From an uncultured Cellvibrionales bacterium (lineage in GTDB: Bacteria > Pseudomonadota > Gammaproteobacteria > Pseudomonadales > UBA7239), in contig CALMIC010000162.1 in NCBI GenBank assembly GCA_937864065.1, positions 1 through 38,036 on the forward strand: DNA of 38,036 bases, in the 5' to 3' direction. A program made the translations under genes and the position numbers. The stretch's first letter is position 1; every line of letters starts with the position of its first letter. The notes beneath the pieces were generated by a model. It saw only the letters and a program-made list of their open reading frames with translations. It searched no databases and was not told where the DNA came from. Positions 29,218 through 38,036 of this stretch are shown one piece after another.

Positions 29218-30417
29218 GTGATGACTGCGCTACTCGCCACGATACGCAAGGAACTGCGCCTGCTGCTGCGCGACATCCATGGCCTATTGCTGCTGTTCGC
29301 CATGCCGATGGCATTCATCCTGATCATGTCGCTCGCCCTGCAGGAACAATTCGCCCAGCATGGTGGCAGCCGCAAGATCGTCGCGCTTCTCGATGACCAG
29401 GCGCAGGACGACGCCAGCCGCCGGGCCATTGATCTGTTGCAAACGCGCGAAGCCTTTGCCTGGCAAGTGCGCGATGCCGCGACTGCGCAGCAGGCCGTCA
29501 GCCAGGACGAGGCCGCTTTCCTGCTCGTGCTGCGCCAGCAGGGCGACAAACTGCAGGCCAACATCCTGGTGGCGCCAGCTACCTCGCCACAAACGGAAGC
29601 GATCTTCAGCGCCACAGTCGGCGAAGCGCTGAGCCGCCAGCGCGTCGAGGCATTGTTGCGCGACATGAAAATGAAACGGGCACTGGCTGGTGAATTCTCG
29701 CTGGATGACGATGTCGATGAAGACTCTCTCGCCGCGAACCCTGTCAGCGTGCGCTACAGCTACCGCCAACAGGCACAGGACAGCGAGGGCGGCGTGCAAC
29801 CGACATCGGTGCAACAGAGCGTACCGGCGTGGCTGGTGTTCGCGATGTTCTTTTCCGTGGTGCCGCTGTCAAACACTTTCATCACCGAACGCCAGCAAGG
29901 CACGCTACGCCGCCTGCGCACACTGCCGGTGTCGCCACTGTTGCCACTCATCGGCAAACTGTTGCCGTATTTCGTCATCAACCAGATCCAGGTCATGCTG
30001 ATGCTCGCGGTCGGCGTCTACCTGATGCCACTGCTCGGCGCCGACCGGCTCACCCTCGGTGACTCGCTGGCCGGCCTGGTCGTGATGGCCGCGAGCCTCA
30101 GCCTGGCGGCTCTTGGCTACGGCATCCTGATTGCCGTGGTGGCGCGCACCACTGACCAGGCCACCACGCTCGGCGGTGTCGGCAACATCCTGCTGGCGGC
30201 GATCGGCGGCATCATGGTGCCGCGCTTCGTCATGCCCGACAGCATGCAGAGACTGGCAGACCTGTCACCGATGGCCTGGGGGCTGGAAGGCTTCCTCGAC
30301 CTGTTCCTGCGCAACGGCACGGTGCGCGATGTGCTGCCCGAAGCAGGTTCGCTGTTGCTGTTCGGTTGTGTCACCATTGCCCTGGCGCTGGCCCTGTCGC
30401 TGCGCCGCTATCCCTGA
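29218..30417 (+). CDS. ABC-2 type transporter permease
   Basis: N-terminal TM, large soluble loop, C-terminal TM cluster with FITERQQGTLRRLRTLPVSPLLPLIGKLLPY and MVPRFVMPDSMQRLADLSPMAWGLEGFLDLFLR. Confidence 0.93.
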   Translation: MMTALLATIRKELRLLLRDIHGLLLLFAMPMAFILIMSLALQEQFAQHGGSRKIVALLDDQAQDDASRRAIDLLQTREAFAWQVRDAATAQQAVSQDEAAFLLVLRQQGDKLQANILVAPATSPQTEAIFSATVGEALSRQRVEALLRDMKMKRALAGEFSLDDDVDEDSLAANPVSVRYSYRQQAQDSEGGVQPTSVQQSVPAWLVFAMFFSVVPLSNTFITERQQGTLRRLRTLPVSPLLPLIGKLLPYFVINQIQVMLMLAVGVYLMPLLGADRLTLGDSLAGLVVMAASLSLAALGYGILIAVVARTTDQATTLGGVGNILLAAIGGIMVPRFVMPDSMQRLADLSPMAWGLEGFLDLFLRNGTVRDVLPEAGSLLLFGCVTIALALALSLRRYP

Positions 30418-30430
30418 CCGCGAGAGAAAC

Positions 30431-30697
30431 ATGACTGACCGCGACACCCTCAAGCGCGAACTGAAGCAGCTGATCGTCACCGAATGCGACAAGGACATCG
30501 AGCCTGCCAGCATTGATGACGACGCGATCCTGATCGGCGGCGAGCTCGAACTCGACTCGCTCGACGCGCTGCAGATCTCGATGGCCGTCAAGAACCGCTA
30601 CGGTGTCAGCATCGAGGGCGGCCCGGCTGCCCGGCGCGCGTTGCAGTCGGTCAACGCGCTGGCGGACACGATCCTTGCCGCCGCACAAGACGACTGA
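30431..30697 (+). CDS. Acyl carrier protein
   Basis: 88 aa; phosphopantetheine site context GGELELDSLDALQISMAVKNRYGV. Confidence 0.92.
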   Translation: MTDRDTLKRELKQLIVTECDKDIEPASIDDDAILIGGELELDSLDALQISMAVKNRYGVSIEGGPAARRALQSVNALADTILAAAQDD

Positions 30698-30710
30698 CGC
30701 GCACAGCACA

Positions 30711-31871
30711 ATGAACCACATAGCCTGTTTTCTCGGCGCGGGTATCGCAACGCACCTCGGCACCGGTATCAGCGCCCAGCTGGCTGGCCTGCAGCAGGCG
30801 CCGCGTGCGCCGCAACCGGTCGACTGCGCGATCGGCACACTGCACGAGCGCGTGCCCTACAAGCTGCTCGCCGATTTCCCGTTGCAGGCGATCGAAACAC
30901 GGCTCTACACCGTCATCGATAGCGTCATCGAACAGGCACTGAGCAATGTTGCGCTGAGCCGGCAAGACAGCAATGCCATCGCGCTGTTCATCGGCTCGTC
31001 ATCGTTCGACATCTCGGTGTCGGAACACGCCTACCAGCAAGCACAGGCGGTGCGTGGCGATGCGATCCCGCTCGGCGGCTCTTCCTCTTTCGGCAACCTC
31101 GGTGCGCGCGTCCGCGAACGCTTCGGTTTCAACGGCCCGGATTTCAGTTTCAACACCGCCTGCACCAGCAGCGCCAATGCGCTGTGGTATGCATCACGCC
31201 TGATCCGTTCCGGCAAGATACGCCATGCCCTGGTGCTGGGCATCGAGGTGATCAACCACATCACCGCCCTCGGTTTCCACGGCCTCGGCCTGTTGACGCG
31301 CTCGGTGATGAAACCGTTCGACAGTGCACGCGACGGCCTCGTGCTTGGTGAATCCGCCAGCGCACTGTTACTTGGGCCAGGCAATGCAGGGGATTTCCGC
31401 CTGCTGGGCGGTGCCAACCTGTGCGACACGCACAGCATGTCGGCTGCCAATGCCGACGGCTCGACTGTGGCCGCCGTGATCCAGGCCGCACTGGCAGAAG
31501 CTGGCCTCAGTCCCTCATCCATCGGTGCCATCAAGGCACACGGCACCGCAAGCCTGTTGAATGATGAAGCCGAATCCGCCGGCTTGCTGCGCCTGTTCGA
31601 CGCGGCAGCGCTGCCGCCGGTCTGTGCGCTGAAGCCCTTCATTGGCCATACGCTGGGCGCCTGCGGCGTCACGGAACTCGTGCTGTTCTGGCAAGCACTG
31701 CAACAGGGTTTTGTGCCCGCCACGCCGGGCATTGGCGCCGACCCTTCTGTGCTCGGTGTAGCACTGAACCAGCAAGCGTGCAGTGTGGATAAATCCACCT
31801 TCCTGCTGAATTATTTCGGCTTCGGCGGCAACAACACCGCGCTGGTGATCGGACGGGGGCAAGGCGGATGA
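30711..31871 (+). CDS. Beta-ketoacyl-ACP synthase (catalytic Cys present)
   Basis: FNTACTSSANALWYA; KAHGTASLLNDEAES; FIGHTLGACGVTEL; LNYFGFGGNNTALVI. Start ATG 30711. Confidence 0.92.
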   Translation: MNHIACFLGAGIATHLGTGISAQLAGLQQAPRAPQPVDCAIGTLHERVPYKLLADFPLQAIETRLYTVIDSVIEQALSNVALSRQDSNAIALFIGSSSFDISVSEHAYQQAQAVRGDAIPLGGSSSFGNLGARVRERFGFNGPDFSFNTACTSSANALWYASRLIRSGKIRHALVLGIEVINHITALGFHGLGLLTRSVMKPFDSARDGLVLGESASALLLGPGNAGDFRLLGGANLCDTHSMSAANADGSTVAAVIQAALAEAGLSPSSIGAIKAHGTASLLNDEAESAGLLRLFDAAALPPVCALKPFIGHTLGACGVTELVLFWQALQQGFVPATPGIGADPSVLGVALNQQACSVDKSTFLLNYFGFGGNNTALVIGRGQGG

Positions 31872-32746
31872 AAATCCTCGCGCATGGCCACTACAGTGCG
31901 ACGGTTGATGAGTCGCTGCCGCCACTGAAAGAGCTGGTGAAGGAAACCACCGGCGAGGCGGTGCGTCGCGTCGGGCGTTTCATCCAGCTCGCACTCATCG
32001 GTGCCGGTCGCTGCCTGCAAGGCATGCAGGCGCCGTCTGACACGGCGGTATACCTCACCTCCGGCCGCGGTGACCTGGAAATCACACTGGAAGTGCTGGA
32101 ACAGATGGTGGAACACGGCCTGCCACCGAAACCGCTCAGCTTTATCAACACGGTCAGCAATTCCGCCTGTTTCTACCTGGCAAAACATTTTGCGCTGCAC
32201 GGCCGCAGCCATTTCGTCACGCGTCGCCACGCGCCGCTGGAAAGTGTGTTGCAGCTGGCACTGCTGGATATGGCCGAAGGCAGCGTGCAGACAGCCCTGC
32301 TCGGCTCTGTCGACATCTGTACCGCTCCACTCAGCGACCACCGCAAGCGGCTGGCGGTGGCGAGTGACACCGCTGTCGGTGAAGGCAGCCACTGGTTCCT
32401 GCTGGCGCAAGACAATCATCCGGCGCATGGCATCGGCCGCATTGTCGCCGTGGAAACCCTCGTCGACGAACAGGCGCTGCGCGACTGGCTGGCCGCACAG
32501 CCCCTGGCCAGGACAGACACTGTATTTGCCGCCGGGCAACACGTCACTACAGGAAACGCTGACGCCCTGCAGGCTTGCACAGGCATTGCGCAACGGTTCA
32601 CGCATTCGCCATCACTACCATGGTACGACAGCCATTGCGGCCACACTTTGGGCCAATTCCTCACGCAGCAGCCGGCCGGGCAGCTGCTGCATATCGACCG
32701 CGACGCCAGCGGCCGCTACAACGTCCTGCTCGCTTCACTGCCATGA
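31868..32746 (+). CDS. Ketosynthase-like (chain-length-factor-like) protein lacking catalytic Cys
   Basis: FINTVSNSACFYLAK aligns with NTACTSSANAL of the preceding KS, with Ser in place of Cys; C-terminal CGHTLGQF retained; ATGA overlap with the KS gene. Confidence 0.75.
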   Translation: MKILAHGHYSATVDESLPPLKELVKETTGEAVRRVGRFIQLALIGAGRCLQGMQAPSDTAVYLTSGRGDLEITLEVLEQMVEHGLPPKPLSFINTVSNSACFYLAKHFALHGRSHFVTRRHAPLESVLQLALLDMAEGSVQTALLGSVDICTAPLSDHRKRLAVASDTAVGEGSHWFLLAQDNHPAHGIGRIVAVETLVDEQALRDWLAAQPLARTDTVFAAGQHVTTGNADALQACTGIAQRFTHSPSLPWYDSHCGHTLGQFLTQQPAGQLLHIDRDASGRYNVLLASLP

Positions 32747-33306
32747 ACGCCGCAAAGCTGATTCTGGTGGTTCCGCTGCTGGTGCTGGCAGCCTGCACGG
32801 CCATCCAGCCGCAACATCACGTGCGCATTGCCGACGGCATCGACCTGCAACTGCAGGCGCCCGGCGGCGACAGCACAGCATTGCAGAAAATCGATGCCAC
32901 ATACCGGGAACAACGCCACGCACTGCTGATGCAGGTCGAAACGCATGACGGGACACTGGCGATGGCAGGCCTCACGCCAACCGGCACCAGGCTGTTCAGC
33001 CTGTCATTCGATGGTGAAAACATCAGCAGCTGGCAATCGCCACTGTTCACTGCGCCGTTTGATGGCGCCTATGTGCTGGCGGACTACCAGCTCGCGACAC
33101 TGCCTGTGGCGAGCTTGCAGCGCGCATTGCCAGAGGCAGCCAACCTGCGCGAGGAAACAACGGCGAACGGGGAAAGGCAGCGGCAACTACTGGACCAGCA
33201 TTCCACCGTCGTGATCGAGATCCGTTACCGGCGCGACGGCAGCATGCAGTACTGCCATCGCCAACGCGATTATTGCCTGCTGATCACGCCGCTCAAAGCG
33301 CGCTAG
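32743..33306 (+). CDS. Short outer-membrane-type lipoprotein (DUF3261-like)
   Basis: MNAAKLILVVPLLVLAACTA lipobox; about 187 aa; ATGA overlap with the KS-like gene. DUF3261 assignment is from memory of similar proteins in aryl-polyene clusters. Confidence 0.6.
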   Translation: MNAAKLILVVPLLVLAACTAIQPQHHVRIADGIDLQLQAPGGDSTALQKIDATYREQRHALLMQVETHDGTLAMAGLTPTGTRLFSLSFDGENISSWQSPLFTAPFDGAYVLADYQLATLPVASLQRALPEAANLREETTANGERQRQLLDQHSTVVIEIRYRRDGSMQYCHRQRDYCLLITPLKAR

Positions 33307-34645
33307 CCGGGCTCGCGGCATTGCTGAGGTACATCGCCTTCAGCATGTTCAGTGCATCGTGCAACTGGTTGTCATCCTGCAGCAGGTCTTTCTCGGCCTG
33401 CAACTGCTTGCCGCGCTCTTCCTTGCCCGCCTTCTTGTCGTCGGCAGCTTTCTGCTTGTCGCCATTGCCGAGATGCTTGTCGAGATCGGCTTCCGCCGCG
33501 CGCAACATGCCGTCCTGGATAGTGGTGACCTTGGCGCGTTCGACCAGGATATCCGGCTTGATGCCTTCGGCCTGGATCGAACGGCCGGACGGCGTGTAAT
33601 ACAGCGCGGTAGTCAGCTTGATCGCCTTGCTTTCGCTGATCGGTATCACGGTCTGCACCGAGCCCTTGCCGAAAGTATCCGTGCCCAGCACGATGCCGCG
33701 GCGATGGTCCTGCAATGCACCCGCCACAATCTCGGATGCGGAGGCTGAGCCGTCATTGACCAGCACGACAAGCGGCGCGCCGTTCAGTGCGTCGCCCGGC
33801 TGGGCACTGAAGCGCATGTCGCCATCACTGATACGGCCTTTGGTATAGACAATCAGGCCCTGGTTGAGGAAGGCATCGGACACCTCGACCGCCGACTGCA
33901 GCAAGCCACCTGGGTTGTTGCGCATATCGAGCACGAGGCCGCGCAACGGCTGCTGTTTCTGCAGCTCTTCCAGTGCCTTGCGCAAATCGCTGCCGGTGTT
34001 GACCTGGAACTGCGCGAGGCGCACGTAACCGTAGCCGGGCTCTAGCATGCGGCTGCGCACGCTGCGCACCTTGATGATGTCGCGCACGATGACCAGCTCG
34101 AGCGGTTTGTCGACACCCTTGCGTATGATCGTTAGCTCCAGCTTCTCGCCCGGCTTGCCGCGCATGATGTTGATGGCCTCGTCGAGGCTCATGCCCTGCA
34201 CCGATTTGTCGCCGAGCTTGATGATCAGGTCACCGGCCTCGACGCCGGCACGGCTGGCCGGCGTATCGTCGATTGGCGAAATGACCTTGACGAAACCGTC
34301 TTCCATGCCGACCTCGATGCCCAGGCCGCCGAATTCACCGGTCGTGGCGCTCTGCAAGTCCATGAAATCCTTTTCGTCGAGATAGGCGGAATGCGGGTCG
34401 AGTTCGCCGAGCATGCCGCGAATGGCATTTTCCAGCAGGGTGTGGTCGTCAACCGGCTCGACATAAGCCGCACGTATCTGCTCGAACACGCGCACGAAGG
34501 TGCGCAGGTCTTCCAGCGGCAACTGTCCCTCTTGCTCAGCAGGCTTGGCAGCCTCTGCCGCCAGCGCGCCGGAACCCACCAGGCATATCAGCGCACAACA
34601 GGAAGCCCGCAACAACGGCGCGAACGGGCGAAAGGTAGGTTTCAT
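33293..34645 (-). CDS. S41-family carboxy-terminal processing protease with PDZ domain
   Basis: IRGMLGELDPHSAYLDEKDF; PDZ region IDDTPASRAGVEAGDLIIKLGD; LRGLVLDMRNNPGGLL; VVLVNDGSASASEIVAGALQDHRRGIVLGTDTFGKGSVQ. Start ATG 34645. Confidence 0.95.
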   Translation of the reverse strand: MKPTFRPFAPLLRASCCALICLVGSGALAAEAAKPAEQEGQLPLEDLRTFVRVFEQIRAAYVEPVDDHTLLENAIRGMLGELDPHSAYLDEKDFMDLQSATTGEFGGLGIEVGMEDGFVKVISPIDDTPASRAGVEAGDLIIKLGDKSVQGMSLDEAINIMRGKPGEKLELTIIRKGVDKPLELVIVRDIIKVRSVRSRMLEPGYGYVRLAQFQVNTGSDLRKALEELQKQQPLRGLVLDMRNNPGGLLQSAVEVSDAFLNQGLIVYTKGRISDGDMRFSAQPGDALNGAPLVVLVNDGSASASEIVAGALQDHRRGIVLGTDTFGKGSVQTVIPISESKAIKLTTALYYTPSGRSIQAEGIKPDILVERAKVTTIQDGMLRAAEADLDKHLGNGDKQKAADDKKAGKEERGKQLQAEKDLLQDDNQLHDALNMLKAMYLSNAASPASAL

Positions 34646-34793
34646 GCAGCGGGGCCCCGCAATGGTGCTGGAATGACAGCAAGATGCTAGCGCAACTGGC
34701 ACGCCTTCACCAGTTTTGCACCGGTGACGGACTGCCCGGCAGCTTCTATCATGCACGCCAGGTTGTTTTCTTCCCGTCAAACACAGGCATCCC

Positions 34794-35231
34794 ATGAAAG
34801 CTCTCATCCAGCGCGTCAGTTCAGCCAGGGTCGACGTCAGCGGCGAAACCGTCGGCAGCATTGGCCGCGGCCTGCTGGTGCTGCTGGGTGTCGAGAAACA
34901 TGACACACCGGCGAGCACCGAGAAACTGCTCGACAAGCTGTTGCAGTACCGTGTGTTTGCCGATGCTGACGGCAAGATGAACCTGTCCGTGCGCGATAGC
35001 GGTGGCGGCATCCTGCTGGTGTCGCAGTTCACCCTCGCCGCTGACACCAACAAGGGCCTGCGCCCGTCATTTTCCAGTGCCGCGCCACCCGCACTGGCCC
35101 GGCAGCTGTACGAGCATGCCACCGCTTACCTGCACCAGCAGCACAGCCAGGTGGCGACCGGTATTTTCGCCGCCGACATGCAGGTGCACCTGGTCAACGA
35201 TGGCCCGGTCACTTTCCTGCTGACAGACTGA
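34794..35231 (+). CDS. dtd: D-aminoacyl-tRNA deacylase
   Basis: [35 protein letters not shown]...[26 protein letters not shown]...[13 protein letters not shown]. Confidence 0.96.
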   Translation: MKALIQRVSSARVDVSGETVGSIGRGLLVLLGVEKHDTPASTEKLLDKLLQYRVFADADGKMNLSVRDSGGGILLVSQFTLAADTNKGLRPSFSSAAPPALARQLYEHATAYLHQQHSQVATGIFAADMQVHLVNDGPVTFLLTD

Positions 35232-36453
35232 CACAGCCGCCAGGCGGCTGCTTGCTTTCCATTTGCACCAGCAGGCCGGCTATTTCACCGGCCAGCACCC
35301 GATAGCCCGCCTCATTGAAATGCAGCCAGTCGACTGGCCCGTGCACGAATTCTGTTGTCGCCGCTCGCCGCAACGCCGGTCGCGCATCGACAAACGCCAC
35401 ACCCGCTTCGCCGGCAATACGGCTCACCGCTGCACAAACCCGGTCACTCATCGGCAACAACGATGATGTCGGGTAATTCTTGCCGCGTTCCGTATCATAG
35501 ATATTCACGGTATCGGAGACCACTTCATAGGCTGTCGCCACTGCAGGCACGTAGACCAAAGCGAAAGTCGTGTGTGGCCAGCGGCGCTGCAATTCGTGCA
35601 GGCTGTATGAAAACAGGGTCATCGCCACGGCAATTTCATCATCCCGCAATGCCACCGGCGGCACCTGCAGCCGGTCCGGTATTTTCTGCGGCGCACCGGC
35701 GACCAGCACGGTGTTGTGGTCGCGCGGCTGCGGCTTGAATATCGGCCGGTGCGGCTTGGGATCCAGCCACTGCTGCACAGCGGCCACCTGCTTGAGTGAC
35801 TCGCCAGCGAGCAGGCTCATGAAGAAACGGCCGGCCGGCAAACGATCCTGCCAAACGGGATGCTGTGCGCGCTGCATGGCGCGATTGGCTGCAAGAATGT
35901 CGCCATCAACAAAGCGGGCGAAATAGGCCGCGTCCTGCACATTCCCTGCCGCGTGGCCGTGGCCAAGATAGCGAACCTGGTATTCCTGCCAGTTATCGAC
36001 CACATCATTGCCTTCATAGAAATACAGCACGGCATAGGCGGGATCAGCCACAACGTAGCGCAGCCGCAGAAAGGCCAGCTGCGCCAGCGGGTCCTCCAGG
36101 TAAGCCTTGATGCTACTGGAGGCCGGCCGGCCGAAAGTCACCACATCACGCCCTGTCGCGTCATGCAGCAGGTGTGGCACGTTGTAGGCCGGCATCACAT
36201 CTCCCTGGCGGTTGAACAGCCAGTCACCCTGGCCAAAGGCGTAGGAATCACCGAGGATCGCGATGTAATTGTCCGGCAGCGGATTTTTTTTCGAATACTG
36301 CGCGAGCAGCTGCACATCCTGGTCGAGGTAGTTCATCACACTGGCCAGCGGGAAAACCCGCGGCAACCAGCGCCATACCGTCATTTCGAGTACGGCATAA
36401 CTGACCAGCAGCACCACCAGCCAGCTTGCAACAATGCCCGCTACCCTTTTCAT
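35209..36453 (-). CDS. Membrane-anchored SGNH/GDSL hydrolase-like protein
   Basis: N-terminal TM ([24 protein letters not shown]); [15 protein letters not shown]-terminal [18 protein letters not shown]. Start at ATG 36453, alternatively 36474. Confidence 0.75.
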   Translation of the reverse strand: MKRVAGIVASWLVVLLVSYAVLEMTVWRWLPRVFPLASVMNYLDQDVQLLAQYSKKNPLPDNYIAILGDSYAFGQGDWLFNRQGDVMPAYNVPHLLHDATGRDVVTFGRPASSSIKAYLEDPLAQLAFLRLRYVVADPAYAVLYFYEGNDVVDNWQEYQVRYLGHGHAAGNVQDAAYFARFVDGDILAANRAMQRAQHPVWQDRLPAGRFFMSLLAGESLKQVAAVQQWLDPKPHRPIFKPQPRDHNTVLVAGAPQKIPDRLQVPPVALRDDEIAVAMTLFSYSLHELQRRWPHTTFALVYVPAVATAYEVVSDTVNIYDTERGKNYPTSSLLPMSDRVCAAVSRIAGEAGVAFVDARPALRRAATTEFVHGPVDWLHFNEAGYRVLAGEIAGLLVQMESKQPPGGCVSLSAGK

Positions 36454-36476
36454 CAGTTGTTTACGGCCCCGCAAAC

Positions 36477-36503
36477 AAAAAGGCCGGTGCGAGACCGGCC
36501 TTT
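36477..36503 (-). terminator. Rho-independent terminator of the CoA-transferase gene
   Basis: Perfect 10-bp stem AAAGGCCGGT/ACCGGCCTTT with GCGAG loop (36479-36503) and U-tract on the minus strand; about 10 nt past the stop of the 36513..37763 gene. Confidence 0.85.
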
Positions 36504-36512
36504 GTTGTGCTG

Positions 36513-37763
36513 TTACTGCTTCTTGCCAAAGGCGCCCTTGGCCTCGAGTTCAGAGATCTTTGCATCATCCATGTGCAATACACGCTTGAGGATCTCGTCG
36601 CGGTGCTGGCCCGGCGTCGGCGCCTTGGTCGGCACTGGCAGCTCCTCGCCCACGAAATGCACCGGATAGCTGATCATGTCGGCGCCGTGCGTTTCATGCG
36701 GGTACCACTTGAAGCGTGCCTTGAAGTGCTCGTCCTCCATCACACTCTCGGAATTGTAGACCGGCGCGATCGGCGTGTTGACCTTCACGCCCCAGTCCAT
36801 CCATTCCTTGATGGTTTTGGTCTTGAAAATTTCGGTCAGCTCACGCTGCATCTCGCGGTTGCCCGGCGCATGGTCGGCCAGTTTCTTGCCCGGCCACTTC
36901 TCGAACATATCCATGCGGTCGAGTGCCTGGCAGAAATTTTTCCAGAATGCCTGTTCAGAGGCCATGAACAGCACATAGCCGTCCTTGCACTCGTAGGCCT
37001 GGTAACGCACACCTTCCTTCAGGCCAGCGGTGCCGACCGGGCGGCGACGGTAATCGTCAGCCGCGTTGCCAGTCACTTCCGATTGCGGGCGCTGGTAGGC
37101 CTTGTAACTCTCGATGCGGTACCAGTCCATGTAGGCTGCACCATCGCTCTGGCCGATCTCGACCAGCGCACCTTCCCCGGTCGCACGGGCACGGAACACG
37201 GCAGCCAGCGCGGCAAAGGCACCCAGCAGCGGGCCTGCATGCATGCCGATCGATGCATGCGCCGGCAGATAGACCATGCCCTCCTCGTCGCGCGCCGGTT
37301 CCACACAGCCTGCCCAGGTGTCGTAGGCCACACCATGTGAGGGCATGTTCTCGTACGGGCCGGTCATGCCATAGCCAGACACACAGCAGAACACGAGCTT
37401 CGGGTTCACTTTCTTCAGTTCCTCGAAGCTGAGGCCCAGCTTGTCGAGCGTACCCGGCTTCATCGCCTCGATAACGATGTCGGCATCCTTGCAGAGCTCC
37501 TTGAAAATTTCCTTGCCTTCCGGGGTTTTCAGGTCCAGCTCGATGGACTTCTTGCCGCGGGCGATGTGCCAGTGCAGCAGGGAGATCCCCTCGATGATCG
37601 GCCAGGTCATCACCCGCACGTAATCGCCACCAGGCACCTCGACCTTGATGACGTCAGCGCCCAGCTCGGCAAAATGGTGTGCCGTGGCGCCCGGGCCGAG
37701 GATGGAAAAATCGATCACGCGCAGGCCGGCCAGCGGGGCGGGTTTGTTGGCGCTATTGCTCAT
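36513..37763 (-). CDS. CaiB/BaiF-family CoA-transferase
   Basis: LAGLRVIDFSILGPGATAHHFAELGADVIKVEVPGGDYVR...DLKTPEGKEIFKELCKDADIVIEAMKPGTLDKLGL. Start ATG 37763. Confidence 0.95.
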   Translation of the reverse strand: MSNSANKPAPLAGLRVIDFSILGPGATAHHFAELGADVIKVEVPGGDYVRVMTWPIIEGISLLHWHIARGKKSIELDLKTPEGKEIFKELCKDADIVIEAMKPGTLDKLGLSFEELKKVNPKLVFCCVSGYGMTGPYENMPSHGVAYDTWAGCVEPARDEEGMVYLPAHASIGMHAGPLLGAFAALAAVFRARATGEGALVEIGQSDGAAYMDWYRIESYKAYQRPQSEVTGNAADDYRRRPVGTAGLKEGVRYQAYECKDGYVLFMASEQAFWKNFCQALDRMDMFEKWPGKKLADHAPGNREMQRELTEIFKTKTIKEWMDWGVKVNTPIAPVYNSESVMEDEHFKARFKWYPHETHGADMISYPVHFVGEELPVPTKAPTPGQHRDEILKRVLHMDDAKISELEAKGAFGKKQ

Positions 37764-37996
37764 GGGGTTCTCCATTGAAATCAAAGGGTTTTTGCGGCGG
37801 CAGGCCACCGCCTGCAAGGCCGTCCATTCTACCGGACTTTCCCGGCAACTTGGCCCACCCCACCGGCCGCGGAATACCGCAAGGCAGGGCATTCTTTCCG
37901 AATAGGCTCCTATTTTGTAAGATAGGCACCCCTGCACCTTGCGGGCAGGCATCCTTTATTTGTAACCGGAGATCGGCGACTGCCGACAGGAACACA

Positions 37997-38036
37997 ATGA
38001 GCGCAATCGAAAACACCAAGGTTTACAGTGAACTGA
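37997..38036 (+). CDS. 5' end of an unidentified CDS truncated by the window edge
   Basis: ATG AGC GCA ATC GAA AAC ACC AAG GTT TAC AGT GAA CTG (MSAIENTKVYSEL...) preceded by AGGA-type ribosome-binding site. Confidence 0.45.
   Translation, partial: MSAIENTKVYSEL

Overview
This is a 38 kb, gene-dense, high-GC bacterial chromosomal window. CmoA/CmoB, pcnB-folK, rpoZ-spoT-ridA and an OprI/Lpp-like lipoprotein suggest a gammaproteobacterium (inference). I see no rRNA, tRNA, CRISPR array, transposase or phage module. Most of it is core housekeeping: yajQ, cmoAB, a PiT/DUF47 phosphate pair, L,D-transpeptidases, pcnB, folK, a deoxynucleoside kinase, panB, gmk, rpoZ, spoT, ridA, an S41 protease, dtd and a CaiB/BaiF CoA-transferase. 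The accessory content has four main points. (1) A tightly packed 10-gene + strand unit (about 25250-33306) encodes a FabF-like ketosynthase, a small membrane protein, an exported HEAT-like/BamE-like protein, a SAM methyltransferase, an ABC-2 exporter pair, an ACP, a second ketosynthase, a ketosynthase-like protein lacking the catalytic Cys, and a short lipoprotein. It looks like an aryl-polyene-like/type II PKS system with its own ABC exporter but no reductive enzymes, and is the best candidate for an undescribed system. (2) A DprE1-like FAD oxidase, a HAD-UbiA fusion and a UPF0104 flippase-like protein at the left edge suggest a polyprenyl-phosphoryl-pentose pathway. (3) Two L,D-transpeptidases converge on an Lpp-like lipoprotein ending in Lys. 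(4) A strong Pho-box match lies upstream of DUF47-PiT. All calls come from reading motifs and ORFs; no database search was run.
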